This document shows positions 1 to 10,619 of a stretch of 64,000 nucleotides of DNA, piece after piece (the stretch's first letter is position 1; each line of letters opens with the position of its first letter). The translations under genes were made by a program, and so were the position numbers. The notes below the pieces were generated by a model. That model saw nothing but the letters and a program-made list of their open reading frames with translations, was not told where the DNA came from and made no database searches. The stretch is from Nilaparvata lugens. Taxonomy: Eukaryota > Arthropoda > Insecta > Hemiptera > Delphacidae. The stretch covers positions 55,102,808 through 55,166,807 of the forward strand of contig NC_052505.1 in NCBI RefSeq assembly GCF_014356525.2. Reading direction: 5' to 3'.

Positions 1-1
1 A

Positions 2-490
2 GTGTTGCTGGCCGGCCTTGTCACCTTGTCTATGCATGCTGTTAGTCCTGCTTCATTCATCACGTTAATGAATTTTTCCTCTATGGAACCTGGGACAACG
101 TTCATGATATTGCAGTTTAGATCTCCAGCAAGTATTTGCATTACCCTATTCCTTGATTCTTTGAGATAATTATGTAGAGCATTCAAGAAAAGAGGTAAGC
201 TGGAGTTGGGACTTTGATACACCGCAAGGACTTCACAGAGTGTTCCCTTCCAGTCAAAGTTTATCAATGGACAGGTGGCCAGACCGCCCAGCTGAAGTTC
301 CCTGCAAGTTACTGAGAGATCACAGTCAATGTATATGACCACACCATTGCACTGGTTGAGGCTATTATATGACCTGAGGAGCGTATACCCTGGGATTTCA
401 GAGAGGTCACTCTTATCATTTGGCCATGCCTCAGTCAGTATTGTAACCAAACTAGATGTTGGGGTGGTGCGGCAGAAAAACAACGATGTC
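2..490 (-). pseudogene. LINE endonuclease fragment, cut by window edge
   Basis: Translating the minus strand gives about 160 codons without a stop that read as the endonuclease/exonuclease/phosphatase (EEP) domain of a non-LTR retrotransposon. The diagnostic stretches are a LTEAWPND block (the usual LTETW block), then GVVIYID, VLAVYQSP and the core motif GDLNCNI. The frame is still open at base 1, so the rest of the endonuclease and any reverse transcriptase lie outside the window. The upstream side loses similarity near 490 and I see no ORF1. The family is most like CR1/RTE-type elements. The domain assignment is from motifs; the clade is a guess. Confidence 0.72.
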
Positions 491-599
491 CGACAAATGC
501 TTATATTCTATGCCCTTCTCCTTCAGGGTACAAGGGTGGCCTTGCCAAATTCTCTTATTAACTAACTGCAAGAATAAAACTATCTGAACAGAATATGAT

Positions 600-1045
600 T
601 ACTACAGGTTCTGAAACTCCAAAATGTATACTACTAATCTTGATGAATATCAGAAATCTATAACGAGCACAATCATTCATAAGATTTGGTTGATTAAAAT
701 AAAAGAACAATTCTATTAGTTATCAATACTTGTCCCAGAATCTACAAGACTATTCTACCAACCTCAATGAATATCAAAAATCTATAGCTAACACAGTATT
801 CTCATTCAATAATAATTGGTTAATTGAATTAAAGAACAGAACTATAAGTTGTCAATAATTGTCCCAGAATCAACAAAATTACCCTACTAACTTCATTGAA
901 TATCAAAATCCTATAGCTAACACAGTATTCTCATTAATAATAATTGGTTAATTGAAATAAAATAACAAAACTATTAGGTTATCAATAATTGTCCCAGCTT
1001 CTACAAAATTACCCTACTGACCTCAACGAATATCAAAAGGGAAAT
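600..1045. repeat. Tandem array, about 130-bp unit
   Basis: About 3.5 copies of an AT-rich unit. The landmark GTCCCAG recurs at 732, 861 and 991, a period of 129-130 bp, each followed by a similar CTACAAAATTACCCTACT-type stretch and a TATCAAAAATC block. No coding potential is seen. It resembles minisatellite or satellite debris. Confidence 0.8.
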
Positions 1046-1054
1046 AAACTAAAA

Positions 1055-1445
1055 TCACTCAATAAAAGATTCAAATTATAATTCTTCAATGAAGATTCAA
1101 ATGAAATTAGAAATTAAATTATCAAAATCAAAGAAAAAAATCAAAAACTGAATTAAAGATAAAAAAAAAATAAAATTGTTCAATAGCCTAATCTGATAAC
1201 ACATAAACTCTCCAATATAGATTCAATTTGAAATCGAAATTTAACTGTCAAAAATCAAAGAAGAATCTAGAATCGAATTAATGATTACAAAGTTAGAATT
1301 GTTCAATAACCAAATCGAGATAACACATAAACTCTCCAATATAGATTCAATTTGAAATTGAAATTAAATTGTCAAAAGTCAAAGAAAAATCTAAAATCGA
1401 ATTAAAGATTAAAAATTTAAAAATCGTTCTATAACTCAATCAAGA
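1055..1445. repeat. Second AT-rich tandem array, about 124-bp unit
   Basis: A different unit from the preceding array. ACATAAACTCTCCAATATAG recurs at 1201 and 1325 (period 124 bp), and a more divergent copy starts near 1070. Units contain TTGAAATTGAAATTAAAT-like stretches and an AAAGAAAAATC block. Non-coding. Confidence 0.75.
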
Positions 1446-2939
1446 TAACAACGTCCATAGGTCATTTACTCTCTTTCTCTTTCCATTAGAAGCTATCAGA
1501 ATAATTATTCAAAATTCTTGTTACTTGATAAACAAAACAAAAGGGAGCCCGCCCTAGTCTGCCTGTAGTTGAAGAAAAAAAACAATTTTGAACTGAATTT
1601 GGTAATAGGTAAAGGTTCGAGTTTTTCACTCACCAATCATCATCAATAGTAAAAGAACTGATAACACCATTATGCTGTAAGGATAGTCCAGTGGAACCTG
1701 TCCAGGCTGGATACGCTTGCTAACACTGTCTCCCGGCTACTGCACTGTTTTTTAATTTCCTATTAGCAATGAGCTATTATTTCTCTAGCCTGGGAAAAGT
1801 TTTCTCATGAGAATGAAAATCATGCCATTGTCAAGAGAGAGGAAGAGAGTACTAATTCTACTTGAGTTAGACAGAGACACTGTCTTGCGCCTGAACTCTT
1901 TCCCACTGTCGGTCTTTGTTTAGAGTGGGTTTCGAACTCCCTCACTCTATACAGTATTTTGCCCAGCGCCAATCAATTACTATGAATTGATAAAATAATT
2001 ACTTTACTATAATTTCACTCACTGTGTGGATACTTATATTTCACTCACTGAACTAGTAATAGTATAGAAGAAAAAGATAAAGAGAGATAGATCAGGGTCG
2101 TGTGTAAGGGAATGTATAAAGTGAAAGGCAAAACAAAGTTTAATTATGCATTTATTAGTAAACTTCAAATCTAAGAGAATTTATAAAATTGATTTAAGTA
2201 TAGTAATGATTCAAAATATACAAGATTATTGAGTTTTTGAAAGTTCTACAGTTCAAGTTTAATTTTATACAACAAAATTTAACAAACAGTTCTTATTACT
2301 TTTATCAGGTTACTTGAAAAATAAGTAATTGAATCAAAATATTGAACTACTCTAGTTAAAAATATGATTATAGTCAAAAATAAGAGAATTGATAAATTTT
2401 AAAGAATGAATATGATTAGGGGAGCCTTGCTTTAAAAAACTATTATTTGTGCTTAGAAGTGAATTTTAACTGTGAGCTTCAAGAAATTAATTAAGATTGT
2501 GTCTTTAGATATGAATTTAAAAAGAGGAATAATTAAGTTTGCTCTTTACTATAATGCTATAAAATTTGATATACATATTTGGGCTTTTTAGGGTGGGGTG
2601 GTGTGGATTTGAAATGAGGAAAATTGAAAACTCTAAATACAATCTTTACCTGGCTCAGTCAATTCCCTATAGGATAATTGAAGTCTGAAACCAAAAACTC
2701 ACTCCTACACTGTCCAAAATCCAAGAGACTAAGAGAGACTCACAGCAACTCACAGCAACTAAACTGCAAGACAGGGTCTGCCTGTTTATATACTAGAACC
2801 ACGATTTTCCACCCCTCATCACCCTTCGCCCTCTAGCTCCGCCTACCCTCAAACTCATCAGCTAATATTCTGCTTACAAATTGAATTCAAATATCAATTT
2901 GAATTCACTATAATGTTCATTATGTTATATCATTTTAAA
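1446..2939. other. AT-rich region without recognisable genes
   Basis: No open frame with a recognisable motif on either strand. It contains short direct repeats (CTCACAGCAACT twice near 2740) and a near-palindrome made of GAATTCAAAT and ATTTGAATTC halves at about 2883-2907. It lies directly downstream of the Jockey-like LINE 3' end. Confidence 0.5.
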
Positions 2940-2992
2940 ATATGGCTCCCCTTCATTATTAAAACAAATGATATCATACATTCTACCAATAT

Positions 2993-5680
2993 TTAAACTC
3001 CAAACTTTAAATGCACCAACCCTCCGTTGTCTAGCAGCTGGATTGCTTCGACGTTCGTGTGTTGGTGGAGCCGTTCTCCATGACTTTCTGCATACTTTTG
3101 AATCTCACAGGATACCATGTTGACTCCCAGGTCCCTATGGATGTCGCTGTTCCGCACATACCAGGGAGCATCAACGATGTTTCGGAGCACCTTGTTCTGG
3201 AATCTTTGTATGATGGTGACGTTGCTCTGTTTGGTGCAGCCCCATAGTTGTATTCCATAGGTCCAAACAGGTTTGAAGATCTGCTTGTAGAGGAGCAATT
3301 TGTTTGGTATTGAAAGTGATGAGTTTCTTCTAATAAGCCAGTAGAATTTCTTGTATTTTATGTTCAGTTCTTCTTTTTTCTTTTTGACATGCTCTTTCCA
3401 GCGAAGCTTAGCATCAAGAGTCATACCTAGGTATTTAGCTTGATTTTCATGTGGTATATTAATTCCATTGATGTTGATTGGAAGGTACACAGCTCTCTTG
3501 TTGATGAAGTTAACATGAATCGACTTTTCCTCATTGAGCTTCATTCTCCACTTTTTGGTCCAGTCTTGTATCTTCTTGACAGATCTCTGAAGCTTCGCTG
3601 TTGCAATACCAACATCACTGTCTACTGCTAGTAGGGCGGTGTCATCTGCGAACGTGGCTGTGGTATTCTCCTCCAAATTAGGGATATCACTAGTGAAGAG
3701 AAGATAAAGGACTGGTCCTAAAACACTTCCTTGCGGAACTCCTGCTTTTATCTCTCTTAGATCAGAATATGAATCTTCATATTTGACTCTAAAGTACCTT
3801 CCTGTCAAATATGATTGCAATATTTCTGTAAATTGCTTAGGAAGCATTTTCTTCAGTTTATAAAGAAGTCCCTCATGCCATACTTTGTCAAAAGCTTGCC
3901 CTATGTCGAGAAAAACTGCTGAACAAACCTTTTTTTCTTCCAAGCTCTTCTCTATTATATTAACTATCCTATGTACTTGATCAATTGTGGAGTGTTTTTT
4001 TCTGAAACCAAATTGATGATTAGGAATTAATTGCTTTCTCTCAATTATTGGCTTGAGTCTACTCAATAATATCCTCTCAAACAACTTTGATAACACAGGT
4101 AACAATGAAATTGGTCTGTATGAAGCTACTTCATGTGGTTCTTTTCCTGGCTTGGGTAACATTATAACTTCAGCTACTTTCCAGACTCCTGGTACAAATC
4201 TGAGTCTGAATGAAGCATTCAGGATGTTTGTTAGCTTGATGAGTGCTTTCCTTGGTAGATGCTTCAGGACTAAGCCAGTTATCAGGTCAAATCCTGGAGT
4301 TTTCTTAGCATTCATAAGTTTTATTTCCTTTCTCACTTCTTCTACTGAGACATTCATTAGTTCTCGATTTTCCTGCATGATGTTACCTTCAATTTCTAGA
4401 TCTTCTTGAGCTGCAACGTTTGGCTGGAAGACATTCACAAGATGATCAGCAAATGCCTGTGCCTTTTCTTCATTATTCTTGGCCCATTGTCTATTCAGTT
4501 TCCTAATAGGGGGAACTTGTTGGATGGGTGTTTTTATTTTCTTAGAAGCCTTCCATAGTGAGTAATCAGTGTTGCCTTGTCCTGTCAAATTACTCAAGTA
4601 ACTGTTGATTGATTCATTTTTAATAAACTGTATCTCTCTTTTCAGTTCCTGTGTGAGAGTATTCAGTAATCTTTTATCTTGAGGAGAACGTGAATGCTGC
4701 CACCTCCTTCTAGCTCTTCTTTTCTCTGCAATCATTCCTCTTATTTCCAATGGATAATTATTTCCTACTGTTCTTCGTTTCCTAGTCTGCGGAGTATTAC
4801 ACCAGGCTGCCTGTTGTATATCAGTAACAAATTTTTCCAGCTCCTTATCTATTTGATCTGCAGTTGTTGATGGTGAATTCAGGTTAATTCTTTCCTCCAA
4901 CACTTGCTGGAAGCCATCCCAATCTGTATACTTATTAACTAGTGTGGGATAATTATTTTGTTTTTGTAAAATAGTGTCACTCAACTTCAGAATAATTGGA
5001 GAGTGGTCTGAATTGAGATCAAAACTTTCCTCTACTTGCAAATAGTTTACTGAAATGTTTTTGATTATGAAAAAGTCTATGAGATCAGGTATCTTACTTG
5101 TATCTGTAGGCCAATAAGTTGGTTTCCCAGTTGAAAGAGATTCACATCTTGACTCTCTTACAGCTTCGTAAAGTACCTTGCCCTTATGAGTTGTTAATCG
5201 TGATCCCCAATGAATGTGTTTTGAATTGAAGTCACCGCCAAGGATAAATCTCGTTCCCAACATATCAAACATTGATAGATGATCTTCTTTTCTGAATGAA
5301 TATCGAGGAGGACAGTAGACAGCTGCAACTACAAATCGATAATTAACTGCTTCCACACATCGATATATCAATTGAATTCTATCAATTGCTCCAATATCTG
5401 CTTCTTTCAATTGAATTCGTTCAGTTCCTAATTTAATGTGTTCATTATGCTGAATGCTCTCTTTGATTATGATTGAACTCCCCCCTCTCTCAACATTGTT
5501 GGGATGTAAGGCGTGGTAGGTCCTGTAACCTTTGAATTTTATGTAGGACTGTTTTGTAAAGTGGGACTCAGAAATGAGACAAATATCTATATTTTCTATG
5601 TTTAGAACTGCTTCCAATTCCAGTTGTCGTTGTAAGAGTCCATTTGCGTCCCATTCCATTATGTTTAGTAAACGAATCAT
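2993..5680 (-). CDS. Jockey-like LINE ORF2: endonuclease and reverse transcriptase
   Basis: An 895-aa frame with no internal stop. Residues 1 to about 230 are the EEP endonuclease (LISESHF, VYCPPRYSF, ILGGDFNSKHIHWGS, LNSDHSPIILKL), which nicks the genomic target. The reverse transcriptase follows at about 480-760: RPISLLPVLSKLFERIL, AVFLDIGQAFDKVWH (motif A), GVPQGSVLGPVLYLLF (motif B) and FADDTALLAV (motif C, catalytic Asp pair). The C-terminal region carries KYLGMTLD and a YGIQLWG block typical of Jockey elements. The start ATG overlaps the ORF1 stop as ATGA (5680-5677), so ORF2 may be translated by termination-reinitiation. All catalytic motifs look intact. Assignment to Jockey rests on overall motif style. 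Confidence 0.88.
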   Translation of the reverse strand: MIRLLNIMEWDANGLLQRQLELEAVLNIENIDICLISESHFTKQSYIKFKGYRTYHALHPNNVERGGSSIIIKESIQHNEHIKLGTERIQLKEADIGAIDRIQLIYRCVEAVNYRFVVAAVYCPPRYSFRKEDHLSMFDMLGTRFILGGDFNSKHIHWGSRLTTHKGKVLYEAVRESRCESLSTGKPTYWPTDTSKIPDLIDFFIIKNISVNYLQVEESFDLNSDHSPIILKLSDTILQKQNNYPTLVNKYTDWDGFQQVLEERINLNSPSTTADQIDKELEKFVTDIQQAAWCNTPQTRKRRTVGNNYPLEIRGMIAEKRRARRRWQHSRSPQDKRLLNTLTQELKREIQFIKNESINSYLSNLTGQGNTDYSLWKASKKIKTPIQQVPPIRKLNRQWAKNNEEKAQAFADHLVNVFQPNVAAQEDLEIEGNIMQENRELMNVSVEEVRKEIKLMNAKKTPGFDLITGLVLKHLPRKALIKLTNILNASFRLRFVPGVWKVAEVIMLPKPGKEPHEVASYRPISLLPVLSKLFERILLSRLKPIIERKQLIPNHQFGFRKKHSTIDQVHRIVNIIEKSLEEKKVCSAVFLDIGQAFDKVWHEGLLYKLKKMLPKQFTEILQSYLTGRYFRVKYEDSYSDLREIKAGVPQGSVLGPVLYLLFTSDIPNLEENTTATFADDTALLAVDSDVGIATAKLQRSVKKIQDWTKKWRMKLNEEKSIHVNFINKRAVYLPININGINIPHENQAKYLGMTLDAKLRWKEHVKKKKEELNIKYKKFYWLIRRNSSLSIPNKLLLYKQIFKPVWTYGIQLWGCTKQSNVTIIQRFQNKVLRNIVDAPWYVRNSDIHRDLGVNMVSCEIQKYAESHGERLHQHTNVEAIQLLDNGGLVHLKFGV

Positions 5681-5991
5681 TTTGGTTTTTGTTGTCTATT
5701 ATTGTCTAATTTCTTGATGCGAGATTGAAGGGATGAAATTATTTTCTCTTGTTTATCAAGTTTAGATAAGATGAGCTGTAGGATTTGTGAGGTGTCTTTT
5801 ACTTCTTCATTTTTCTTCATCTGCGATTTATTTTCTTTGGATACGATTTCAGTGAAAGTCATTCTCTTTTCTGTGGGCCTACTTTGATGTTGAGAGGGCC
5901 TACTTTGAGAATTAGCCACATTCCGAGCCTGAGAATCGACAACATTTTTTGATGTTATATTCTTACTGGCTACCCTACTCGAGTGCATCAA
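5677..5991 (-). CDS. Jockey-like LINE ORF1, C-terminal fragment
   Basis: A 104-codon frame ending four bases into ORF2 (ATGA overlap). It reads as a Ser/Gln-rich linker, then MTFTEIVSKE and a C-terminal coiled-coil-like segment (LILSKLDKQEKIISSL), the usual tail of Jockey ORF1 (gag-like) proteins that bind the element RNA. The upstream CCHC zinc knuckles expected in this family are absent because the element is truncated. Identity rests on position and the coiled-coil tail, not on a catalytic motif. Confidence 0.7.
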   Translation of the reverse strand: MMHSSRVASKNITSKNVVDSQARNVANSQSRPSQHQSRPTEKRMTFTEIVSKENKSQMKKNEEVKDTSQILQLILSKLDKQEKIISSLQSRIKKLDNNRQQKPK

Positions 5992-6292
5992 ATACAGATT
6001 TACTTGACTTGTCTTTTAATGGTACACAATATGCAAATTTTGAAAAACAATTAATAACAGCTAAGATATAGCTATAACCTTTATTAAAACGTGATTAACT
6101 GCTCATCTCGATGAGATCGGCTTGAAGCAAGTCTTTTTCACTTTTCAACTCATATTTGCGAGTGGGATAGTTAATGCGTGGTACACTATGAAGTTCTAAT
6201 GCTATCTTAGATCCAATAATATTCATATTTACAACACGAAATCAAAATTAGTGGTGATGGATGCTTGTCACAGGACATACTGAGCAATTAGT

Positions 6293-9200
6293 TCAGAGCG
6301 TTGTTGGCACTCTATAATGTCCAAAAGGTAAAGTGTCCACACCGTTCTCTGCAATATATCTCTTATCGTCATAAGGACTCAAGCAGATTTTTGCACATTC
6401 AATCTGATACATGGTGTGATTATAGGACCTCATCATATTAAATTTTTCAATGTGTTCACAACGTTCAATCAGCAATTTCTTATATAAATAGAAATTAAGT
6501 TTCCTACATTTCACTCCGGTCTGTACACCCTTTGCTACACATTTATTTACAGGTTCTTTATTCTTGTTACATACTTAATATGAGTAAAGTTTTGATTGAA
6601 GCCCTACAAATGTATGGATGGGTTTCGAGGCTGTCTCATCCTTGAACTTTCCTACAACTTTATTTCTCTCCATGGAAAAGCATGGGTGGTAAGGAGGGTA
6701 ATTACTAGTGTCAAACAGGTTCAAATTTTCTTTAATCAACTGATACACGTCTTCCATTTTTACGTTTAAAAGAAAACTATCGGTATCGGTCATACAGAGT
6801 TCTACGCGATCCCACAGTATAATTTTTTGTAATTTGCAATAAAAAAAATCGTATATATGGAATTTACTCAACTCCAGTATGGAAAAGCCAGAATAGACAG
6901 GCTTGTTCATTTTTAGTTCCAACTTACAAGAGAAAACCGTGATCACGTTCGGACTAATTATTTGCCAGCGTTTGCATAACGGATTTGAAATGTACTTATC
7001 TAACCGTTTCTCATCCGTGATAATTTTAACATTGATATGCTTGCGAACAGATTGTATCGTCTTGCCAAAAATCAAATTACAACAGGCCTTAAAGAAGGAT
7101 ATTTCGAATTTATTTTTTGCGTTCTGTCTATTCCGGATATTGAAGTCCATGTAGCTTTTCAGCCAGGGAGATTGGGAAAAGCTAATGACGCGATGTACTT
7201 CTGCAATAATTGCAAGCCGAGCTGAGGGTAGAGCTTTAAATTGAGGTAATGCACAATGTACTTTTCACAGTCAAAAAGTGTGTTCATGAGCTTTTTGGTT
7301 CCAGTTTGATCGTTCTCATTTGTTTGATAGTTTGACAGCAATTCATGCGGAGGTGTTTGGTAGAGAGGCGCGAGTGGGAAGCTGGCATGCTTATCATGTA
7401 ACTCTTTCAGATACTTGAGATCACATTCTATCATATATCCAGTTTCTGAATTGCTGTCCAAATTTGCGAAATCAAGCTTGGAAATTTCTTCCTCTGAGAG
7501 GAATTTGAAATTTCCAACAGGTAAGTTTTGGCTCATAGCTTCCGAGTATAAACTGTTTGCATCGATATAAAGGAGATAATTACTCGGTTTTGAAGGGTCA
7601 TATGTCTCGGGTAGATGTTTGTTATTCGCCTCACAATAATGCTTACCGATAAATGACACCCCACCTCTCATTGCTGCCTCAAACATGAGATGCATGTCAG
7701 GATGAGTAATCAACTCTAGTTCGACTTTAGTGTGTTTCAACATACAATTCCAGGTGGAGTGCATGAGGGAGACAAAATGAGTGACATCAAGGCCTTATGA
7801 GCTAAAAAGCGTAGACCCCATGGATTCAAAAACTTCCACTAATAGCATCATGTCCTAACATAAATAGAAATCGTGATATTAACTGAGCAATTTCAGCTTA
7901 AATGTCAAGACCACTCTTTGCGCATGCTCATATTCTTCACAAGACAGAGGTGTATCAGTTAAATCATTATGAAAACATTCGATGGGAGGAAGCGATGTTT
8001 CCGCGAATTTTTCGGGACAACTCATGTATGAGTAAGGATATATTCCTTTTTTCAACAAGAGTTGTCTGTGTTCACGTGGGTGGTCATGAAAAACTGAGAA
8101 TAAACGTTCAAACTTCTTTTCCATGTCTGTACTTTCCACTATTTTATGCACCAATACTTCCAAGGATTCGCTCATAAACTTGTAGGAATCTGAAAATTTA
8201 ATTTTGCCTACTGGAAGTGTCAAAAATCTCTCTGATGTATTTGCGATGCAGGATATTTCTTTTTTGCATTCACCGAGCACTTTCAGAATGAAATGTGAAT
8301 CAAACCCGGAGAAATTGTGAAAATAACAAGAAATGTACTCCAGAGTACGAGCCGATAAATTACATGAAACGTGTGCCGCACAAAGGTAATTTCCAGTTTC
8401 ATGCGCGTGGTGACGACATCATCATATCGCTGTCTGAAAACGGTTCAGCACAAAGCCCGCAGTTTACCGAATTTTGAAATTAGCGCTCTTCACTTTCGGA
8501 TGAATGTCGCATTGGAATTACACGTTTCATATCCTCATACAAAATGTCGCCGAGATCTGTAATTTCCTGAAGAAATTTCTCCATGATTTTTTTATCTAAA
8601 CTACTCGATCTATGGAGTACAGGTCCGTAAGCGATTTCCCCGTTCACATCGATAACAACAAAACAATAGCCGCAGGGAATATGTCGCACTGTTTTCTTTG
8701 TAAAGCTATACCTGATTTCATCCCAATCAGATTTATCATCATCACCATTATTATCGATATTAACAACGTAAGTTTCTAAATCTGCATAAATGGTGTACTT
8801 TTTCTTCAACGTCGTGCCTAGTTTCTTTAATTTAATTGTCTCTCTGCATTTAGGATATGAAACATGCTGTGATTGAAACTTGGAACAAAGCTGTTCATGT
8901 TTCATCAAATTTGCTTTTGCATCACAGTTTTTAGATTTGTTTGATATGAATCTATGGAAACAGAAATTGCAAATGTGTACTTGACCGTGGTGTTTCAAAA
9001 GGTGAGAGAGGAGACGCGATAATCCGTTTTTCCCGTTCGTGGTATTAATTAAACAGAAATGAGTTTTTCCTGCATTGGCTTTCAGCATTAAAAGGTTAAT
9101 TTGGTGCTAACGAGTGCGGGAAATGCTCGTGCGGTAGGGGAAAAACTTTTTGTTGTTATACACGATTACGTGAGTTGCAATATCCGGATTCAGTATTTCA

Positions 9201-9862
9201 AATTTCTTAATATTGCATGTCATCACCGGAAAATTTACACCTCGCATATTAAGTGTGTGAGCAAACTTGCTCAAATACTTTACAGTCAAGTTTGAGTTTC
9301 TTGGTTTCTGATGGAAATACGCGAGGACTGACCATAAAAAGCATTTTTCGTCAGACAGATTTTTCACATTTATAATACAATTTTTGTTTTTAAGAAACTG
9401 CACTGTTTAAATGGAACTGGATGTGAATATTGGATTAAATTTAATCACGTTCACATCCAGTGACTCAATTTTCTTCAAAACCCGACCGCTGTCATGTCGA
9501 ACAAAGTTGTCGAATGATGACAGGATTTTTCTCATGGCCAACATGAAATGATTGTTAAAATCTTCATAATTCTCAAGCATGTTCAGCGCTATGTTGGAGT
9601 AACTATGAAGATTTATTAGAGATGAGACAGTCTCGCTAACCTCATCATCCATCACCACTAATTTATACAACAAAACATTCAACACTATGAACAATTTCAT
9701 GTTCGCATCATGGCCCGCTGCATGCTCCCTAATTATATCGAAAACGCGCCATTTCGATATCTCGAGCACGTTTTCGATACTGATTTCCTCTGGATCGTTG
9801 ATGGTTATGCGATGACGGATGGCTGCGGAATTGATGCTCTGTAGTCTTCTCTCCCTCGGCAT
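6293..9862 (-). pseudogene. Protein-primed type B DNA polymerase, broken
   Basis: This would be the replicative polymerase of a Polinton/adintovirus, about 1,190 codons, about the expected size. Reading 5' to 3' on the minus strand: an N-terminal region (9862-9407); a segment with CFLWSVLAYF (9403-9107); 8480-9088 with exonuclease motif I (YADLET); a DHxHxTG-like region and exonuclease II (FHNFSGFDSHF, around 8300-8320); 7879-8280; 7159-7764 with palm motif A (YIDANSLYSEAMS); 6575-7150 with palm motif C (TDTDSF); and a C-terminal KRYIAENG...GHYRV segment (6293-6514). In-frame stops lie at about 9407, 9107 and 7879, with frame changes between 8480 and 8350 and near 7155. Motif Asp residues survive, but the gene is clearly disabled. 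Confidence 0.85.
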
Positions 9863-9988
9863 GATGTTAGATTCTGAAAAAAAAAAGAATAACGATCAGG
9901 ATGACATAGAATTATAGTGATAGAGTACAACTGTATGTTTTTAAATCAGTTGTGAATTTTGGCATTGATAGAAGAAGGCTGTGTGAAA
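9863..9988. promoter_or_regulatory. Divergent intergenic region between PolB and BIR gene
   Basis: A gap of about 125 bp separates the start of the minus-strand polymerase from the first ATG of the plus-strand BIR gene. It is AT-rich with an A-run near 9876-9888. A shared bidirectional promoter is the economical reading, but no specific promoter element is certain. Inference from layout only. Confidence 0.35.
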
Positions 9989-10612
9989 ATGATATCTCAA
10001 GATCACACAATCTTGCATGAAAGATTAAGATTATTATCTTTTGATAGGAGATGGGAGAAATCTTCTCCACATTTGTCTGCGGAAGACATGGCGAAAGAGG
10101 GATTTATATTCGCATGTGCGCCAGACATTGTGCACTGTGTATTTTGTTCAATTTGTTTGGGAAAATGGGAAGAAAGTGACATACCAGCAATAGAACATGC
10201 AAGGTACAGTCTGAACTGCGCATTGAGAAGGAAAGATTATATAACAATTGAAGAGGAGAATTTCGATAATAATATTCTACGCCAATATGAAGAAAGATAT
10301 TTAACTTTTAATCGTGTAGAAGATTCATCCGTTCAAGGAGAGTATTCTGAAAAGCATCATCTACATTGTGACTATTGTAAATCGTTATCTGATAAAGCAG
10401 AGTATTTTGCGAGAAATGGTTATTTCTTACATAAAAATCACTATCTGCAATGTGTCTATTGCAAATATATTATCGAAAATCCATTTGAAAAAGTAATACA
10501 TTTACCGTTTTGTTTATATGAGGAGTGCGAGAAAGAAGCGCGAGAAGAGGAATATCCAGATATACCACATCGTAAAGATGAGCTAAAATCGCATGCATGC
10601 AGTATACTGTAG
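9989..10612 (+). CDS. BIR-domain (IAP-like) protein of the Polinton-like element
   Basis: The frame is open from 9959, but the first ATG is at 9989, giving 207 aa. Counting from that ATG, a baculoviral IAP repeat (BIR) spans about residues 11-80: RLRLLSFDRRW, then AKEGFIFACAPDIVHCVFC and W...D.P..EH. Zinc ligands are Cys50, Cys53, His70 and Cys77, the canonical CX2CX16HX6C spacing. A second, degenerate BIR-like fold around 135-174 has HCDYC and QCVYC with a shortened CX2CX12HX3C pattern. There is no RING domain. BIR proteins of viruses bind and restrain caspases or their activators, so the inferred role is to delay host cell death. The frame has no stops although neighbouring genes are broken. 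The BIR call is firm; anti-apoptotic activity is inferred. Confidence 0.85.
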   Translation: MISQDHTILHERLRLLSFDRRWEKSSPHLSAEDMAKEGFIFACAPDIVHCVFCSICLGKWEESDIPAIEHARYSLNCALRRKDYITIEEENFDNNILRQYEERYLTFNRVEDSSVQGEYSEKHHLHCDYCKSLSDKAEYFARNGYFLHKNHYLQCVYCKYIIENPFEKVIHLPFCLYEECEKEAREEEYPDIPHRKDELKSHACSIL

Positions 10613-10619
10613 AAGGTTT

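Larger units (their letters stand above)
2940..6000 (-). mobile_element. Jockey-like LINE, 5'-truncated
   Basis: A minus-strand non-LTR retrotransposon: the last 104 codons of ORF1 followed by an uninterrupted ORF2 with endonuclease and reverse transcriptase. The ORF1 N-terminal part with the expected CCHC knuckles is missing, so the element is truncated near 5995-6000, beside the Polinton polymerase remnant. The 3' end is somewhere near 2940-2990. I could not find target-site duplications by eye. The long intact ORF2 suggests a fairly young insertion. Confidence 0.8.

Noticed and set aside
329..565. 78-aa plus-strand ORF
   Set aside because: Antisense to the LINE endonuclease fragment, which has clear motifs.
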